From contig JAUIRK010000987.1 of NCBI GenBank assembly GCA_030549495.1, positions 434,001 to 498,000 of the forward strand: DNA of 64,000 bases. The letters are read 5' to 3'. Both the position numbers and the translations under genes were made by a program. Of the stretch, positions 21,896-40,120 are shown piece by piece. The DNA comes from Nectonema munidae. Its lineage: Eukaryota > Nematomorpha > Nectonematoida > Nectonematidae. Each line of letters starts with the position of its first letter. Position 1 is the stretch's first letter. The notes under the pieces are model-generated. The model made no database searches. It was not told where the DNA came from and saw nothing but the letters and a program-made list of their open reading frames with translations.

Positions 21896-23720
21896 AGATT
21901 TCTACAAGTGAATTAGGGTATTTGACTGTGAATCAGGAAATGGCGTTCTCTCCATCAGGTGGTTTTGTGTAAGTTGATTTGAAAAATCAGATCTGGCAAA
22001 ATCAATTATTTGTGGATTATCATGATTTTGTACACATATCTCCTAAACATGTTTTTAAGAAAAAATGTTTTGCAACAACATTTATTGATTACATGATAGA
22101 AACATCGATTATGTCATCTGAATGGTGGGTATTGATAAAGGTAAGTAGAAGTAAATTGATGTTGTCACCACTGTTCAAATTTCAGGGTTGAACTTCGTTT
22201 CTTCGAACTCCTGGAATGTTCAGGAGGGAGTCTCTCTTCAGATTCCAACAGTAGTCAGCCATCATGACTGTCCCAGCGACCCTGATACCTGGTCTCCATC
22301 TCCTTCATGTCCTGATGGAATCTCTCCCCCTGCTCTCACTCATTAACCCAGGTTCTCAGGAAACCGGTTCATATGTGAAAATAGGTAGTGATCTTGATGC
22401 TCATGTTGCACCCAGGTTTCTGAAAGCAGTCAACATGTTGTTGACAAGTTCTGCGTTGTTTCTGGCCTTATTGTTGCCAAGAAAGTTCTTCACTACCAAA
22501 ACAAATGTCTTCCACTTTCCAGTTCCACTTCGTTCATTGAGTTTGAACTCTGGATCTCTGATGAGTTGACGGATCTGAGGACCATCAAAAATGCATTTCA
22601 ACTTCTCCATGGTCAATCCTGGAAAAGCCTGGCACAAGTAAGTGAAGCAGTCACCATCTTTGTCCATAGCCTTGCTGAACTGTTGATTAAGCCGAGTTGA
22701 TGTGCAGCGATGGTAAGAGTATTCTGTCTCTGTCCACCAGAGGGTCGTTGATAACTTCTTTCTTGCATCACCAATTCCTCCCGAACAGGCAGTCTTCTTC
22801 GTGTAATGCTGAGCACGGTTCCTACTATCCCACATGCAGAAAACATGGGTATTGGTGAAGAGACTATTGTCCCAACAAAAAGTTCACCATCTTCAGGTCA
22901 ACACAAATAAACCACTTATGTGATCATAACCAATTTTCTCCAGCACATACTTCACCGTCATACTTCTCCTTCAGTGTAGTCGAGTGAGCGATGGGTACAG
23001 AGGCAAACTGGTTGCCGTTGTGTAGAGAACACATTACAGTGATCGCTTGTGTGTCAATGAACAGTCTCCAATCTTTGGGTTCGCACTGTAGCACTTCAAG
23101 CTGAGCAGAAGCTGCGCAATATCAGCACATAACCAAGTCCTTCTCTTCAGAGAATCCAAACTTCAGACTCCTCTTGCCGTTGGTCCACCCACCAGAGTCT
23201 CGGTGCATGTTGCCACCATGTGTGGCGCCCAAGCTTATCCTAGTCACCAAGTTTAATACCAAAATAAGCATGGTAGGACGCCTATGTAACTTGTGACTGG
23301 CTTCTATTAGGAGAATGGTGTATTCTCCACATATGTAGCAAAATACATCAGTCTTATTTCTGCGATCTTCTGGTCGAAGCATATCATTTACCTGCAAAAC
23401 AAAAATAGGTACAAATTAGTCATAAATTGGCGCATGTAGGTATTGTACATTCTTCAGAGTTCGTATTTCAAGAAATACAACTTTTACCTGAATATTCTTG
23501 TCATTAAAATAATTATTTCCAATCAAAACAATTATTTGACATGAATTTACCCCACCAACTTTTCTAAAATGTCCCACATGGTACATGTGAACAAAAATAT
23601 AAAAACGACATGTGGCCATATCTCAAAAACTTGACCTGATTGAAAAAAACTAATGTGAGTTTTGGATTCAGCGCATCAGATTCGTGCTAAATCAGCTTAA
23701 AAAATGCAGACAACAAATTT
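21896..23720 (-). mobile_element. Conserved 'EQGERFHQD' repeat-family gene, decayed
   Basis: Minus-strand segments read, in order: RPEDRRNKTDVFCYICGEYT near 23390 (a CxxC start), LNQQFSKAMDKDGDCF and FDGPQIRQLIRDPEFKL (22401-22835), NFLGNNKARNNAELVNNML, then EQGERFHQDMKEMETRYQGR at about 22265-22330. I recall this motif chain from many uncharacterised proteins in arthropods, cnidarians and others, where it occurs in high copy and is probably a mobile element. Its enzymology is not known to me. The copy has several breaks and its ends are not clear: it lies between two halves of an inverted satellite fragment, which sets outer limits of about 21.9 and 23.7 kb. GC content is visibly higher than the surroundings. 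Confidence 0.6.
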
Positions 23721-23724
23721 GTTG

Positions 23725-24064
23725 TTGACCAGTGTAATCAATGTGAAACAAATTTGCGGTTTATTTCTAAAATCTGTTTTCGAGAACACTCATTTAAAGT
23801 TTACATGAAATAAACGCATTTTCATATAAAATCAACAATGTCAATTTCATTAATTGATTGTTTTTTCATTTGGATTCAAAATTACCTATAAGTGTAAAAT
23901 AAATTTGTGGTTCGCTTCTAAAAATTGTTCCCAAAAACCAAATTTGCGGTTTACATCTAAAATCTGACTACGAGAACATTCATTCAAATTTTACATGAGA
24001 TACACAAATTTTTATAACAAATCAACAATGCCAATTCCAATTATAGATTGATTTTGGATTTAGA
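23725..24064 (-). repeat. Satellite element, inverted fragment, part 2
   Basis: Inverted array B units: AATTTGCGGTTTATTTCTAA, TTTACATGAAATAAACGC, then CCAAATTTGCGGTTTACATC and TTTACATGAGATACACA. The unit spacing of about 180 is slightly longer than in copy 1. Confidence 0.6.
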
Positions 24065-25352
24065 ATTTAGAGTTTAGTCTATGTGCAGCGCAATGAACAA
24101 ATAAAGCTTTTGTCCTTCTTTTCCTGCCATTGCAGAACAACCATCATATCCTTGGCCAAGTAGTTTTTCTAGATTTAATCCAAATTTTTTACACTGATCA
24201 ATGATTGCATTGGCAATGGAGGCAGCATCCATTTCACGTAGTGTTACAAACTCAAGAAATTCCTCTCGAATAATATTATCAGATTTAGTTGTGTCAACAA
24301 ACCGTACACCAAGTGACAGTTGCTCCTTCCCAGATATGTCAGCACTTTCAATCAGCAATTATTGAAAATCCCGGTGAAGTTTTGACCACAGAAACAATAT
24401 CATTCCTTATAATTTTTGCATACAATTTGATAAGTTCATTTTCCACACGGGGAGAAGTATAGCGATCAACTGAAGGGCTTTCTAAATGATTTTGAAGCGT
24501 CTTATCTCCCGCTTCAATGCGGAACTTATAGAGACTTTGTACATTTCCAGTTGTGTTTTTGGCACGCAAAGCTATGTCATGTGAACCCTAGAATATAATG
24601 GTTGAGAGTATGGGAAACAACTTCCTTTGATTTTCCTCTATACGTCGTTTCATAGATAGAATGACAAAATGTATTTTCTGGTTTGTTTCTGATAATAAAG
24701 TTGTACATCACTGAATCTCTGTGCGATATGGTTCTTGACATTCATGAAAGTATTATACTTTGTACAAGGTGTGACGATAAAAGCTCCTTGTGACCCACGA
24801 GAATCAGGTTGTGGAAAGATTGTACAATACTTGCAAAATTCTCCTTTCTTATGTGAAAAATAACTGAGCCATGGTGAATATTTACTTAACCACACACGAC
24901 GGAAACTACGAGGCCCCTTTGCATTCTTTTTGAAATCATAATTTTCTGGGGATGTGTAACATTTTACAAGAAGATTGTATTTTACATCATCTGTTAACTT
25001 TCTGCACAAATTTATAAACAACCCAATATCAAGTTCAAAAGTGGCTGCTTCTGAAACTGGTATGGAGGCAGATGAGCTTGTACTTTATTGTTCTTCATTA
25101 ACTTCAGTTCTCATATATCTGAATTTTTTAGTGTTTTTGTTATTTGAAAATTCGTCCTCTTCTAATTCTCTTTTTATCAAGAACCTCCTGATATCCATTC
25201 TAAAAAAGAAAAAAACTTATTTTGTATTAAGAACACATCAAAATTATTCAGCAAGCATGCAATGCAAAATTAGAGCGGCCTGCTTCTGCAATTTCTTGGG
25301 GGAGGGGGTCAACTGACCCATTTGACCCTCCTCCCCGTAGCGAACGCCCATG
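24065..25352 (-). pseudogene. hAT transposase remnant, ZMYM1-like (copy 2)
   Basis: The minus strand from 25021 encodes FRRVWLSKYSPWLSYFSHKK and EFCKYCTIF, the TTF-type zinc finger at the start of ZMYM1/THAP12-like hAT proteins. Then 24569-24348 encodes FRIEAGDKTLQNHLESPS, and 24358-24074 encodes GKEQLSLGVRFVD and NLEKLLGQGYDGCSAMAG, the block around a catalytic Asp. The frames are offset, and the catalytic C-terminal half after GCSAMAG is lost where the satellite fragment begins. The upstream end (25315-25352) reads CATGGGCGTTCGCTACGGGG on the minus strand, as in copy 1. Confidence 0.75.
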
Positions 25353-25840
25353 TTTATGAAATAGAAGCTTGCTTTCATAGTTTTACTCTATTCAACGATT
25401 ATTCAAATTAAAAACAAAAATAAACAACTTTCTCTATCCTTAAAATAATAGTTAATAAGTGGAAAATTAAAGATATATTTTTAACGATTATCATAGGAAC
25501 TCTAAATGAAATTTTCATTCTTTTAATTTGTTTTTTTCTTAGTGAAACTTGGTCAAATATTTAATAATATGATATCGCAAAAACTATCCACCCAGTTTTA
25601 CTTGAATAAAAAAGCTTATAAATCAACTTACGTTTAAAAAGCTTATCTTAAAAATTGGGTATTTTTATACTCAAAATAAAGTAAATACTTTAAGTTATCA
25701 AACGTACAGAAAACAGTTAGAATATTAAGTAAATAAAACATACAAAGTTGTCTTTTTAAATTTTACACATGAAAATAAATCGATAAGCAAAATAATTCTC
25801 ACATTGATTTTGATGATTTTTTAGAGTAAAAATCTTTAAG
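25353..25840. other. AT-rich gap
   Basis: No gene or known repeat seen. Confidence 0.45.
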
Positions 25841-25849
25841 TAAGGATAA

Positions 25850-27010
25850 GAAATTTTCCATTAAGTGACGGCGAGTTTAAAGATTTCAATTCGTTCAATA
25901 ATCACAAAAATGAGTTTAATTCATTTCAAAATTGTTTTTGTGTGTTTTCATTTTTTTGTTTGTTTCAATTCAAAAAGGAAATTCCAAATTTTTTGAAATT
26001 CTTTGACATTATAGATCAAACCTGTGTTCCAATTATTGAGATTTATGTAAGCTATATAGAAGAAACAAAAAAGGGAATGAAAAACTAGTTTAAAACTTTA
26101 GTGACTACTAGTGTAATGTTTGACCCTAATGTCACTTCAAATAACCATATAACTTTTACAAAACAATAAAAATTTGAAAAATATTAAAATATTAATTTTA
26201 TATTCTTCTTCAAAAATTAGATTTAAGCGTATGGCCATCAGTTTTGATTCCAATAAAATTCGGCTTCGAAATTTTAGTGTTCATGATTACTTTTAATTAG
26301 TAAATCTAGAAAACAATCATTAAAAGTCTATGGAGACTTAAAAGTGGTGAGTGAATAAATATTGCTTGATATTTTTTGCTGAAAAATATTATATAAAAAC
26401 ATTTAATAAACCATAAAAATATAAGTTACAAGATTCACATAAGAAATTTTCTAGGACTTTTAAACTGTGACCGCGAGTTTAAAGATATCTCAATGTGATT
26501 TCAATTCGTTCAATATTTAATATCACAAAAATAAGTTTAATTCATCACAAAGTTGTTTTTATAGGTTTTCATATTTTTCTTGGTTTCAATTCAAAAAGGA
26601 AATTCCAATTTCTTTGAAATTCCTTGATATTTTACACCAAACACGTGTTCCAATTATTGAGAGTTATGTCAACTATATAGAAGAAAAAAAGAAGAAAAAA
26701 CTAGTTTAAAACTTTAAGGACTACCAATGTCATGTATGACCCTAATGTGACTTCAAATAACCACATAACTTTAACAAAACAATAAAAATATTATTAAACT
26801 TTTAAATTTATATTCTTCTTCCAAAAAATAGATTTGATCGTATGGCTGTCATTTTTGATTCCAATAAAATTTAGCTTCGAAATTATAGTGTTTATATGAT
26901 TACTTTAAATCAGTAAATCTAGACAACAATGATTAAAAGTCTATGCAGACTTAATAGTGATGAGTGAAAGTATTGCTTGATATTTTTTGCAGAAAAATAT
27001 TATACATAAA
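25850..27010 (+). repeat. Two-unit direct repeat, about 0.55-0.6 kb per unit
   Basis: Unit 1 (about 25845-26400) and unit 2 (about 26450-27005) share, in the same order: AAGAAATTTTC, GCGAGTTTAAAGAT, TTTCAATTCGTTCAATA, TCAATTCAAAAAGGAAATTCC, CGTGTTCCAATTATTGAGA and GACTTCAAATAACC, ending in TGAGTGAA...TATTGCTTGATATTTTTTGC. Scattered substitutions and small indels mark it as old. No coding frame is kept. Confidence 0.75.
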
Positions 27011-27316
27011 AATAAAAGTTACAAAGTTATTTTTCAAATTTTTTGGCTTTAGACAGGGTTTTTAGTATATTTATAAAACAAATTTGTAAAGTTAAGTAGA
27101 ATATAATTTTCTAAAAGTGAAAAATGAGCAAGATGCTATTTGTGTCGATGGAGTAAATAGAAAATAGGAAAAAATTGTGATATATGTAAAAAAAAGGTGT
27201 AAATACTATTTTAGCATAAAAACGGTTTGTTTTATTTGTGAATAATACAAATTTTTGCAGAAGTTAGTTTTTATTTTTTTATTAAATTTAACTTTTTTTG
27301 GTTATTACCCCAATGG

Positions 27317-27932
27317 CTTTAAAGCATGCATGGGTAACAGGCGGCCAGCGGGTCAACTCAGGCTCGCGAAGGCTTTTCATCTAGCCCGCAGAGACTTTTT
27401 ATTAAAAACGCTTTCCTAAAATCATAGATTTAGCAAGAAAAAAAGTCACTATTTGGGATTACTTATAAATGTAAGAAGATGTTTACGAAAATGAAATACG
27501 TAAAATCAAAAACAAGATCATCAAGGCTGACAGATAATCAAAAATAAACTAAGAATAGCCGGATCCAACATTTCACCAAATATTGAGACACTAGTGAAGA
27601 AACACCAAGTCCAAATTTCACATTAGAATAAGGTTTCGTTAGAATTCTACTCATTCGTCATTATAAAATTAATACACTGTGCGTTTCAATAAATTTATTT
27701 TAATAAATAATTTTGTTTTCATAACCTTTCCATATAAAGCAAATTTTAGGTTGATTGATAAATTAAAAAAAAACAGTAGTATAAATGTATTTATGTTTAG
27801 TACTTATGAAAATATAAATGCGTATGCCTACATATTTTGTAAATGTATAATTAGAGTTCCTGGCCCTTGTCAGGCTTTGAAAATATAATCTAGCTCACGT
27901 CTGAGCAAAGATTGCCCAGCCATGCTTTAAAG
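27317..27932. mobile_element. hAT-type MITE, 600 bp with 8-bp target duplication
   Basis: CTTTAAAG occurs at 27317-27324 and 27925-27932. Between them the element starts CATGCATGGGTAACAGGCGG and ends TTGCCCAGCCATG, so the termini form an imperfect inverted repeat (CATG-CATGGGTAA and CATGGCTGGGCAA). The 8-bp duplication and the TIR type fit hAT. No transposase is inside. Confidence 0.7.
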
Positions 27933-29118
27933 TGTATATTAGAAGGTAAAACCAATATCTTCTCGATTTGTTCTCTCAGTAATTTTTTTAAATTTTGAGT
28001 ATATTTAAAATAAATTTATACAGTTTTTTTATGGTTTTACTTATATTTTGTTTCATTTTATTATTTTTCCAAAAATTATTTTTAAAATATTTTTCGCATA
28101 GACATTTTTATTTTTATTGAGGTAATGAAAATGGTTCACAATTATCAAAATTTTGCGTTCTCATCATCAAAATCAGATCTTTTACATAACTTTATAGCTT
28201 AAGATGATATTTTTCTGAATACGAAACTTGAGGTTAATATGTATATCAAATTTCATCTTCATATAATTTTTTATTGAGTGGAAATTAGCTTTATCTCTGT
28301 CAGCTCATTTTACAATGAAGAATAATAATTTTATTTTTTTACACAAATCAAAATTTTTGCAAAAGTTGGCATTCTATATATATATATTCATAATATTTGG
28401 TCCACCACTGGATGAGAAAAAAACTTTTACAATGACCCTCTAAAACGTTGCATCAAATTTATAAACCTTGTACTTACCGTATATCAAAAATATACTTTGT
28501 AAAAATGGCCAAGTTAAAAACCCAAAAAATATTTTTTGACAAACTTACAGAAATCAGTTTAGAATGAAATATTTACATTTATCTTATTTCACGATCTGTT
28601 TAATTTTTTTTTAATTATTTGCATTTAGGTACACACTTTTTTTATATATGAGAAACTGAAAAATATTTTTAATCTTTTTTTATATTTTAATTTTTTTGGA
28701 TATCATGATTATGCACGAAAAGTTCTTGCTTACTTTTGAACAAATTGATTCATCTAATGAATACCGTTAAATCTGACTGATTAATTTTCCCCAGAAAACA
28801 TCTAGAGAATATAACAAATGTGTAGATAAAATGGGGCTGAGTTATCATGAAAAGAGTAATGTAATAGATTTAAGCTTTTATTGGTGAAAAAAGTAACGAA
28901 AACCTTATATTTTTATTAAACTTTTATTGATGAAAAAGAAATAAATCCTAATATAGATAAATTTTGGACCACTATGGTCATCAACACATCATCATACCTA
29001 ACCCTTCCCCGTTGTCGAAAATTTATCTTTAAAAGAGTTTTGTTTCCTTTTTTTCATGAGTAAAAGTTTTACTGCCTATTAAATAGATTATTTCTAAGTT
29101 GCACTTTTTTGGGTGTCC
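27933..29118. other. AT-rich gap
   Basis: About 1.2 kb without gene, RNA or clear repeat. Confidence 0.45.
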
Positions 29119-29121
29119 AAT

Positions 29122-29582
29122 CATTTCATCGTGGGAATTTCATCATATAGTAATTACATCGTTAGTAATTTCACCGTGTTGTAATTACATCGTTATGTTA
29201 ATTATGCCCATGGAGTATGTTTTGAGTGTAAGAAAATCAGCTTAAACATAGACTTATGGCCATTATCTTAAACTACTGTTACTTCATTGTGGTCAATTAA
29301 TTCACAGGTTAATCTCACATTCTGTGTATATATACACCTCGCGTGATTTAACTGAATACCTCAGAGGAACTGCCCATAATTGGTATTTTAAATTAATCTC
29401 TTAGACATGGTATCATTAACCTAATTTATTTTTACTTATTTTTATATATATATCTACCTTTTAATTTTTAATAAAAATGACTCTTTCTTGGATTACCTTT
29501 CAATTAACATTACGATATAATTACAACACGATGATGAAATTACTAACGATGTAATTGCAATACGATGAAATTGCAGTGAATT
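29122..29582. mobile_element. Foldback element with about 80-bp inverted arms
   Basis: The left arm (29122-29202) contains TAATTACATCGTTAGTAATT and CGTGTTGTAATTACATCGTT. The right arm (29502-29582) contains their reverse complements, ATTACAACACGATGATGAAA and ATTACTAACGATGTAATTGC. About 300 bp of unrelated sequence separates the arms. No coding frame is seen; class not assigned. Confidence 0.7.
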
Positions 29583-30100
29583 CTTTTTTTCTGAAATTAA
29601 GATTATAAAGTGTTGGTTTTATTTTTTTGTTGATTTATTTTAAAAATATTTAAAAGAACTAAAAAGCTTGAAATAACTAAATAAAAGTTTTTGAAATATC
29701 AATATAATAAATTTTTAACCAAGGTTATTATTGCCCACATAAGTAATGGGAATAAAATAATTTTTGCAAAGTGTTTCCTGATCTTGTGTCTTTGAGCAAT
29801 GAAGTTTAACTTTAAAAGTAAATGAGTACTAGTTAGTTCCTATATAAAAAAGAGTAGTTATTTCACAGAGATTTTGCATTCTATATTTTTTGAATACGAT
29901 TGCAACTATATTTGGCGCCTTACTCATTTTATTCGACCTTCATTTATAAATGACCCAGATGATTTCTCAATTAGTAGTTTTGCATCATATTACTACATTT
30001 CGTCTACTTTTTCTGAGATTAAATGAGTTAATAGCTTTTTGAGTTGTGTATATATTGAACTACTAGCATTTCCTATTAAATGATTTTTATTGTAGATAAA

Positions 30101-36023
<5,923 letters not shown>

Positions 36024-36030
36024 TTCCTTT

Positions 36031-36036
36031 AATAAA
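36031..36036 (+). terminator. AATAAA polyadenylation signal of PSMD14
   Basis: AATAAA starts 7 bases after the TAA stop. Confidence 0.5.
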
Positions 36037-37230
36037 ATACCATTAATTCTTTTCACTCTTTTGCTTACTTTTTTTTAAATCCACGCTCATCTTGCGTATT
36101 TCTCTCTTCATCAGTTTATTCCGTATCAAGAATTGGATTGTGACTAGTTTAATCCCGGCATATAACATCTCTTCACCACTCATATGCACCAAACGTATTT
36201 TTCACTTTTAATATTAACATCCAAAAGTATATACAGATTACACTGTTGAATGCGATGATGATTTTGACTCTTGACCTCACTTGGCAGTTATATTTGTATA
36301 TTCTTCAAAATTGTTAGTTGTGTTTTTATCTAGAGAGAATGCATACTGACCGTTCTCTTTTTATACCGTCTCATTTTTAGCAGAGAGCGTAGTGATTCCA
36401 ATGCGCTTCATTTTATCTCAGTTTTCTTGTTCACCGGTGAACATGTCATTTGTATTTTTTCATGCAGTGCAGTGTTCAATCTTTTTGTTCGACGCTCCTT
36501 GCCATCAAAGCAAACTCTAAGTCACAACATAATAAAATGTCTTATTCTTACTATCATATATATTATCAATTAAAAAGACCGATCAAAATAAGTCCTATTT
36601 TAGATAGTCACGTCCATAGGCGTTTACCCTTGCTTAACATATTTGATGCCAGAAAAGCACATTAAACCTATGAGAACCAACTTGACACCAAGGTCCGCAG
36701 AAATGAAAATCATATACCATTGAATATGTAAATTCTATTTAAAAAGAAACAAAGTTTATTCTTCAAAATTCTTATGCACAAAGGGTAAAAATTCAATTTT
36801 TTGAATACCAATCGTCTAAAGTGAGTACGATTATTATGAATTACTTTTAAAAAGTGGGTCTGAAGAAGAAATCAATCAACCCATTTCATTACCTGTTTAG
36901 TTTTACTCGAACGTTCGGGGGAATATATTGATTTTGGATGTCGAAACTCTTGCAAGTATTCTTATTGAAAAAATTTTAATCACCATAACTTTGATAAAGA
37001 TACGATGATGATAGTAAAATAATAAGTTGGCCATTAGATTTTGTTGCAAAATTTTTCAGTACAAATTGAAGATAAAAAATTTGCCATACAATATGTTTCA
37101 TTTTTCTAAATTGAAGTAATAAAGTTTGAACACTATATCAATAGCGAATTATTTTCAATAGATTTTATCATTATTTTTTTGACGGTTTCATTCACTTTAG
37201 ATTGAAATAAGCTTGGCTTAATTCATTTAT
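36037..37230. other. Intergenic gap
   Basis: No gene seen. It is AT-rich with slightly GC-richer islands near 36390-36500 that do not form a supported exon. Confidence 0.4.
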
Positions 37231-37330
37231 AGCAGGGGTAGACAAACTGCGGTTCTAGGCATACTTCAGACGTGGTCTGCTAACAATTTTTATGTGGCTT
37301 ACTAAATTTTTTTTATTAAAAATATTTTCT
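37231..37330 (+). mobile_element. hAT-like element end
   Basis: CAGGGGTAGACAAACTGCGG is a typical left end of hAT-family non-autonomous elements (CAGGGGTsGGCAAACTGCGG). No matching right end was found, so the extent is unknown. Confidence 0.4.
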
Positions 37331-37889
37331 CCAAACTTTTTAAATGATAAAAGAGTCGTAATAAAGTAGGAATAATTAAAAAAAATAATTTTTAACTAAA
37401 TACCTTGAATCAGAGAGATTTTCAATTTACTAACATGCTTTAATACATTTTCATCAAATACATTTTGTTGGAAGCTTTAACGACTCACTCTGAGATGAGA
37501 CCAAAACTTTGTCAGAAATGCTAAGTCGATTTAGAAAGTTGCTGATGTACTACTTAAATAAGTCATTATGTGTCTCTTATTTTTAAAGTGTTGCCGAAAT
37601 TCTTCCATTTATTGAAATAACATCATCACACATCGTCCCCAGTCTAGTTAAAATTCCAAAATAAATACAATGATCGTTAATAGGCACTACTTCCGCTTAA
37701 AATGAAATATATGTTCGACAGAAGCGCACATCCTCAAAAATTTTTGGGAGGGGGCCAACTTTTTTTTTTAATTTTTAAATTTTATTATAAAAGAAATTTT
37801 GTCCAGTGAACGAACAAACATCATTACCCGACATTATACTTGCACTGTAAGAAGTCAAATTACGTTGATTGTAATTCTGATTACATCAC

Positions 37890-39430
37890 TACCTTCCAGC
37901 TCTGTGGTTTTTAAACTGAAGTCCGCGGTGCCCTACGCGAAGTAGTCCCATGGGTGTGGTGTGAACATTGGGAGCGAATATTTGGCTTCTATTCTAATTT
38001 TACTTCTTCATTCTACTCTGATTCTCTGTTGACTAATTTGAACGCTATTTTGTGAAAAAAGTGTATAAATAATATGACTTTTCCAATAGTCTCTTTTTAC
38101 TGAATAAAGTTTTGCAGGTTTTTCCTTTCCTGCCAATTTTACATCGATGGGGATGGAGAAAGAAGTGAATCGTTTTGTGCCCTTCAAGTGAAGTTTGCAC
38201 TGGAAGTGAAGCATTTGAGTTCAGTAAACAAAGCTATTGACTATTTTAAATGCCAGGCTGAACGATTGCACAAATCCTGGTTTGATAACAAAGGAATGTT
38301 TTTGCAAAATATTAAGTATGGTTTGAAAAGTTTTAAAAATATCTGTTCTCAAAGAATCCCACAACATAGGAGAACAGTTGATATTACCTTGCGGCAAAGA
38401 TATCATATTGCATGTGCTAAGAATCTCTGGTAAATTTGAAGCATATCTTGCTGTTAAACGATACTGTTAGAAGGCTAATAGAGAGATGTCTGATGACATA
38501 TCAGAGGTGATTTTATTGTTTCGGAATTCGATTTTTAACTTTTTTGCAATTCAGCTTGATGAAACGATTGATCGCACGTACACTATTTGTGGAAGCACCT
38601 GGTTGACCATTTTTTGTTTTGCGAAACTCTTGCTAGTAGAGCCCTGCAAGAAAAATATTTGACAGGGTGGACAATTTTTAACAGCACAACGTATCAAGCC
38701 AGAACATTCACTCGGAGTGTGTACTTGACCTGTGCTTTAGCAATTTCTTGTTCTAGTTTTTATGATTAAGCAAAAATCTCCAGATGTAATTGGTACCCCG
38801 TGCACTATTCATTGCCAAGCCTTAATAATGAAAAGCATACAGATGGGGTGGAAAATGTTCTCAATGAAATCATTAAAACAGTGTCTTTCATTATATCAAA
38901 TGCCTTCAACTCTATTTGTTTTTAGAATTATGCAAGGAATATAATTCCGAATTTGAAAAACTCTTGCTGCACTGAAACTTGAGTGGCTTTCGAAAGGAAA
39001 AGTTTCGAAGCGATACCATGGAAAGAAATCCAAGAATTTCTGCAAAGCAGTAAATTTTCTGATATCCGTTTTCGTATATCCTGTCATTTTTAGTGGACAT
39101 ATTTGAATCTATGAATTTCTTTAAACTTGGAAGGCACGGAAAAGAGATCTTGAGATACACGGAAAGAGAAAGAAAATTGACAGCTTTTGAAATGAAGCTG
39201 GAATTATGGCATTCGTAGACAAGAAAAATTGTGCTCGATTTTAACAATGTGGTTCTGAAGGCCATAAAACACCATGTAGCATATCTTAGCCAAGAAATTT
39301 CTCCTTATTTTCCATTGAAAAATACTATCAGTTTGTCAAAACCCCGTTTATAATTTCGAATAGTAATTTGGCCCCAGAACACTTCTTAATTCAAAAACAG
39401 TTTATTGATTTGATTAATGATTGAGGAGGT
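37890..39430 (+). pseudogene. hAT transposase remnant, ZBED5/FAM200-like (copy 2)
   Basis: The probable left end is near 37897 (CAGCTCTGTGGTTTTTAAAC). From 38188 the plus strand encodes LEVKHLSSVNKAIDYFKCQA, the end of the BED finger. Then LLNDTVRRLIE near 38450, the FFAIQLDETIDRT block near 38550 around the first catalytic Asp, and LKNSCCTETGVAFE near 38955, resembling LLFHTEVRWLSRGK. The same DNA stretches occur inverted in copy 1 at 11.0-12.3 kb. Many stops and frame changes are present. C-terminal decay makes the right end uncertain. Confidence 0.7.
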
Positions 39431-39984
39431 GCAAAACATGTTTTTGTGAAAAGTCTCATTGCGATTTTTCGATTGAAATGGATTGAATTCATTTATTCTA
39501 CAAAACCACTATCCGATCCAATATTGATTAGGAGCTAAATAATTTTTCTGTCTCTCACCTCACTAATTGTCAACAAGTCTGGTTCACTACAAATGAATTG
39601 GCTAGGTGTATTGATTACTCTGTACTGAAATGCATTGTTGCTTAAAATTTAATTTCAAAATTTTTAGCAACTAAATGTTACCAAGCTTGATTAGTAACAC
39701 AGAAAAACAAAGAATCATCTTATATAATCTTCATATTCTACCTACACAATTATTCAGTCAGTAAAGTAAATTGTTTAGAAATATGTTTAAGACATGGGTC
39801 TATGAATTGACAGGTGTGTAGCAGTGAATTTAAAGATAGCTCTTTTAAATAGAAATTGAAGGTTTACTATTTTTGGAAGAAATATTTTACAAATCTTAAA
39901 TTAATATAAATTAGCCTTCCATTAAGTTATAAGTTATAAATTACATGAAAATGAAATTATTTATACCAAGGAAAGCGTGAATAC

Positions 39985-40120
39985 ATTGCCAATTATTCAA
40001 AGAAACCTTGACAAAAAAAGCTAAAACAAACAAAATGAATATCTAAGAATAAATTGCCAATTATTCAAAGAAACCTTGACAAAAAAAGCTAAAACAAACA
40101 AAATGAATATCTAAGAATAA
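39985..40120 (+). repeat. Perfect 68-bp tandem duplication
   Basis: The unit starting ATTGCCAATTATTCAAAGAA occurs at 39985 and 40053 with no difference that I can see. A recent duplication or an assembly repeat. Confidence 0.9.

Noticed and set aside
22264-22569. 101-codon plus frame rich in Leu
   Set aside because: It is the antisense shadow of the conserved FDGPQIRQLIRDPEF/EQGERFHQD reading on the minus strand.
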